16,895 nt of DNA, taken from positions 1-16,895 of the forward strand of contig DASQLD010000285.1 in the NCBI GenBank assembly GCA_035630195.1. Direction: 5' to 3'. Below are positions 14,924-16,895 of this stretch, piece after piece. The position numbers were made by a program, and so were the translations under genes. The notes beneath the pieces were generated by a model that saw only the letters and a program-made list of their open reading frames with translations, ran no database searches and was not told where the DNA came from. The stretch is from DASQDN01 sp035630195. GTDB taxonomy: Bacteria > Acidobacteriota > Terriglobia > Bryobacterales > Bryobacteraceae. Numbering within the stretch: the first letter of the stretch is position 1; every line of letters begins with the position of its first letter.

Positions 14924-15970
14924 ATGCCCCCAAGGAAGCCCGTGCTCTACAAGGATGCCGGTGTCGACATCGACGAAGCGGACCGAGCCGTAGCGAGGAT
15001 CAAGAAACTCGCCCAGGACACAATGACCCGCAACGTTTTGACTGGGATCGGTAGTTTCGGCGCCGGATTCGAGCTGTCCGGCTTTAAGAAACCCGTGCTC
15101 GTGAGTTCAGCGGATGGCGTCGGCACGAAATTGAAGCTTGCGTTCATGACCGGTAGGCACAACACCATCGGTGAGGATCTGGTTAACCATTGCGTGAATG
15201 ACATCGCGGTCCAGGGAGCGAGGCCGCTCTTTTTCCTCGACTACTTCGCCATCGGCAAACTGAATGCGGTTGTCGCCGAACAGGTCGTCGAGGGTATCGC
15301 TCGCGGCTGCAAGGCAAATAAGTGTGCCCTGATCGGGGGCGAAACGGCTGAAATGCCGGGGCTTTATGCCGCGGGCGAATACGACTTGGCAGGTTTCATC
15401 GTAGGAGCGGTTGAGAAGAAGGATCTACTCACCGGTGCCAAAATCAAACCCGGCGATGTCTTGCTTGGACTCCCTTCGACCGGTCTTCACACGAACGGCT
15501 ACTCCCTCGCACGTAAACTGCTGTTCGAGGTCGCCTCGCACAAACCCGATACATTTCTAAAAGAAATCGGGGGGACCGTCGCGGAAGATCTGCTCCGAGT
15601 CCACCGGAGCTACCTCGCCCCGACCCAGGCGTTGATGAAGGCCGGAATTCTCAAGGGAGCCGCGCACATTACCGGTGGCGGAATCACAGAAAATACGCCC
15701 CGCATGCTGCCTGGCGGATTGGCCGCGGAGATCGATTGGGGATCCTGGCCGGTGCTTCCAATTTTTGAGTTTCTTCGCAAGATCGGCAATATTCCGGAGG
15801 ATGATTACCGGCGTAGTTTCAATCTCGGAGTAGGAATGATCTTTGCGGTGAGCAGAAAGAATCTTAAAGAGGCCGAGCGAGTGTTATCGAAGCTCGGGGA
15901 ACAGTATTACCCCGTCGGTCGCGTCATTGAAGCTGCCGATGGGAGCGTTGTCCGGGTGGTTTACCGGTGA
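14924..15970 (+). CDS. purM: Phosphoribosylformylglycinamidine cyclo-ligase (AIR synthetase)
   Basis: This 348-residue enzyme closes FGAM to AIR with ATP in purine biosynthesis. Conserved features are YKDAGVDIDEAD at the N-terminus, SFGAGFEL, the ATP/phosphate loop SSADGVGTKLKLA (61-73), HCVNDIAVQGARPLFFLDY, GGETAEMPG (138-146), GLPSTGLHTNGYSLAR, and GGGITENTPRMLP. The length is normal. The ATG lies in a GCATGC palindrome; only a weak AAAGAAG precedes it. Its stop overlaps the purN start (GTGA), so the two are translationally coupled. It is divergent from dxr, with about 80 nt between the inferred starts. Confidence 0.97.
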   Translation: MPPRKPVLYKDAGVDIDEADRAVARIKKLAQDTMTRNVLTGIGSFGAGFELSGFKKPVLVSSADGVGTKLKLAFMTGRHNTIGEDLVNHCVNDIAVQGARPLFFLDYFAIGKLNAVVAEQVVEGIARGCKANKCALIGGETAEMPGLYAAGEYDLAGFIVGAVEKKDLLTGAKIKPGDVLLGLPSTGLHTNGYSLARKLLFEVASHKPDTFLKEIGGTVAEDLLRVHRSYLAPTQALMKAGILKGAAHITGGGITENTPRMLPGGLAAEIDWGSWPVLPIFEFLRKIGNIPEDDYRRSFNLGVGMIFAVSRKNLKEAERVLSKLGEQYYPVGRVIEAADGSVVRVVYR

Positions 15971-16572
15971 AGCGACTGGGCATATTGATTTCGGGTCGTG
16001 GATCGAATTTTCAAGCAATCGCAGACTCGGTCGGCGCTGGCAGGCTCTCCGCGGAGATCGTCGTGGTGATCTCTAACCGTGAATCGGCTCTGGGCCTACA
16101 AATCGCCCGCGAGAGAGGGCTAAACGCCGTATCGCTACCTTCGAAGGGACTCGACCGCACGGTTTACGATCGGCAGTTGATTGACGAACTGAAGCGCAAT
16201 CAGGTTGATTTCGTCTGCCTTGCAGGATATCTGCGCTTGTTAAGCGCCGAGTTCATACAAGCTTTCCCACTTCGAATCCTGAACATTCATCCTTCTTTAT
16301 TGCCGGCTTTCGCAGGTCTCGATGCGCAACATCAGGCGCTCGCGCACGGAGTCAAAATCACAGGTTGCACTGTCCACTTCGTTGACGAGCAACTCGACTC
16401 AGGCCCGATCATTTTGCAGGCCGCTGTCCCGGTTTTGGATGAGGATACAGCCGAGTCTCTATCCGCACGCATTCTAGAGCACGAACACCGGATCTATTCA
16501 GAAGCGATTGAAATCGCAATTTCCGGCGCATATCGAATCGAAGGGCGAAGGGTCATTTCAACCCGCCGTTAA
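15967..16572 (+). CDS. purN: Phosphoribosylglycinamide formyltransferase
   Basis: This enzyme formylates GAR to FGAR with 10-formyl-tetrahydrofolate. The 201-residue product keeps the catalytic triad at the same numbering as E. coli: Asn106 and His108 in NIHPSLLPAF, and Asp144 in QLDSGPI. The N-terminal LISGRGSNFQAI loop binds phosphate. GTG at 15967 overlaps the purM stop TGA, a classical coupled start. The last 15 bp overlap an antisense small ORF. No intrinsic terminator follows on the plus strand. Confidence 0.97.
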   Translation: MKRLGILISGRGSNFQAIADSVGAGRLSAEIVVVISNRESALGLQIARERGLNAVSLPSKGLDRTVYDRQLIDELKRNQVDFVCLAGYLRLLSAEFIQAFPLRILNIHPSLLPAFAGLDAQHQALAHGVKITGCTVHFVDEQLDSGPIILQAAVPVLDEDTAESLSARILEHEHRIYSEAIEIAISGAYRIEGRRVISTRR

Positions 16573-16728
16573 GAATTCCCGATAAAACCACGTTAGCGCT
16601 AGAAGGAAGACGAGTAAGCCGATGCGTCCGAGATGCGTTTCGTACCAAGGAGTCGGAGGTAGACGCATGATCCACGAAGGCTTGGCGTCTCTTGGCAGGG
16701 GTGGATCACTCCAGAACGGCCGCTTCAT
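16558..16728 (-). CDS. Small predicted membrane protein (56 residues)
   Basis: A short open frame of 57 codons runs from ATG 16728 to TGA 16558. The translation has a Pro/Trp-rich cytoplasmic-looking head (MKRPFWSDPPLPRDAKPSW...LPPTPWYETH) followed by one strongly hydrophobic segment (IGLLVFLLALTWFY, 36-49) and a short basic/acidic tail. This head-plus-single-helix layout is what a small bitopic membrane protein looks like, and Trp/Phe richness argues against random sequence. There is no good Shine-Dalgarno before the ATG and no recognised family. It converges on purN with a 15-bp overlap. Confidence 0.5.
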   Translation of the reverse strand: MKRPFWSDPPLPRDAKPSWIMRLPPTPWYETHLGRIGLLVFLLALTWFYREFLTAG

Positions 16729-16803
16729 AGTTTGGGAAGGTTAGCACAACAGCAAAGCACGAGAAATACGGCGAATACCCCACCACCAGGCGCCGGCGAT
16801 AGT

Positions 16804-16832
16804 TTGCACTTCAGGGAACGACCCTTTATAAT
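16804..16832 (+). promoter_or_regulatory. Near-consensus sigma-70 promoter at the right edge
   Basis: TTGCAC (16804-16809), exactly 17 nt, then TATAAT (16827-16832). The start of transcription is predicted near 16839. It is the strongest promoter in the window by inspection and drives a transcript that leaves the window. Confidence 0.75.
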
Positions 16833-16838
16833 TAGATT

Positions 16839-16895
16839 TTTGTACTCCCGCATGTAGCGCCACGTTTGGAGGTCTGCTTCCAGGCGCTAAGGAAC
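16839..16895 (+). other. Start of an unidentified, hairpin-rich transcript (truncated)
   Basis: Downstream of the promoter the predicted RNA folds into AGCGCC (16856-16861) with GGCGCT (16884-16889), enclosing GGAGG-TCTG-CTTCC (16869-16882). No ORF of useful size begins here. It may be a small RNA gene or the leader of a gene beyond the edge; what is visible does not fit tmRNA, RNase P or SRP RNA convincingly. Confidence 0.35.

Noticed and set aside
16839..16895. RNase P, tmRNA or SRP RNA 5' end
   Set aside because: The universal GAGGAAAGTCC of RNase P, the tRNA-like GGGG start of tmRNA and the SRP core are all absent in the visible part; only the promoter and a hairpin can be supported.
1..16895. 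CRISPR array, insertion sequence, prophage or integron
   Set aside because: No regularly spaced repeats, transposase, integrase or terminal inverted repeats were seen; gene content is housekeeping with continuous codon style.

Overview
This window looks like a chromosomal segment of a free-living Gram-negative bacterium, most likely an acidobacterium of the Bryobacterales/Solibacter kind. The inference rests on an outer-membrane TonB receptor with an N-terminal carboxypeptidase-regulatory-like domain, a sulfatase tail, a dxr-rseP pair, and a small basic protein with an SPEARKRI..A..KKRW motif. No rRNA, tRNA, CRISPR array, phage gene or insertion sequence is visible. The taxonomic call is inference, not measurement.

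Region by region: (1) 1-403 is the 3' end of a plus-strand sulfatase. (2) 416-3620 is a minus-strand unit: extended -10, cobalamin riboswitch, a BtuB-like TonB receptor, then pdxH 5 nt after the receptor's stop. (3) 3631-6716 is a minus-strand envelope-stress-type module: histidine kinase, OmpR-family regulator (11-nt overlap) and a Spy/CpxP-like secreted protein, closed by a strong terminator. Two near-identical 17-bp direct-repeat sites lie at matching distances upstream of the kinase and of the Spy-like gene and look like the regulator's own operators. (4) 6712-9078 carries a YjlB-type cupin (minus) divergent from a ferritin-like DUF892 gene and a Tat-type DUF362 gene (plus). (5) 9079-9556 has no convincing gene but can fold by eye into a closed, branched RNA. 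(6) 9557-11123 is a plus-strand run: dtd, a small basic protein, nikR and acpS. (7) 11107-14844 is a minus-strand run: dxr, rseP, greA and a CDP-alcohol phosphatidyltransferase. (8) 14924-16572 is purM-purN (plus), followed by an antisense 56-codon membrane-protein ORF and, at the right edge, a near-consensus sigma-70 promoter whose transcript leaves the window.

Most genes are housekeeping: PLP, isoprenoid, purine, phospholipid, ACP activation, tRNA proofreading and transcription fidelity. The least ordinary items are the self-regulated kinase/regulator/Spy-like module with shared Gly/Pro-rich segments, the placement of pdxH behind a B12 riboswitch, and two unexplained candidate structured RNAs. 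Everything was read by eye; no alignment, folding or search was run.
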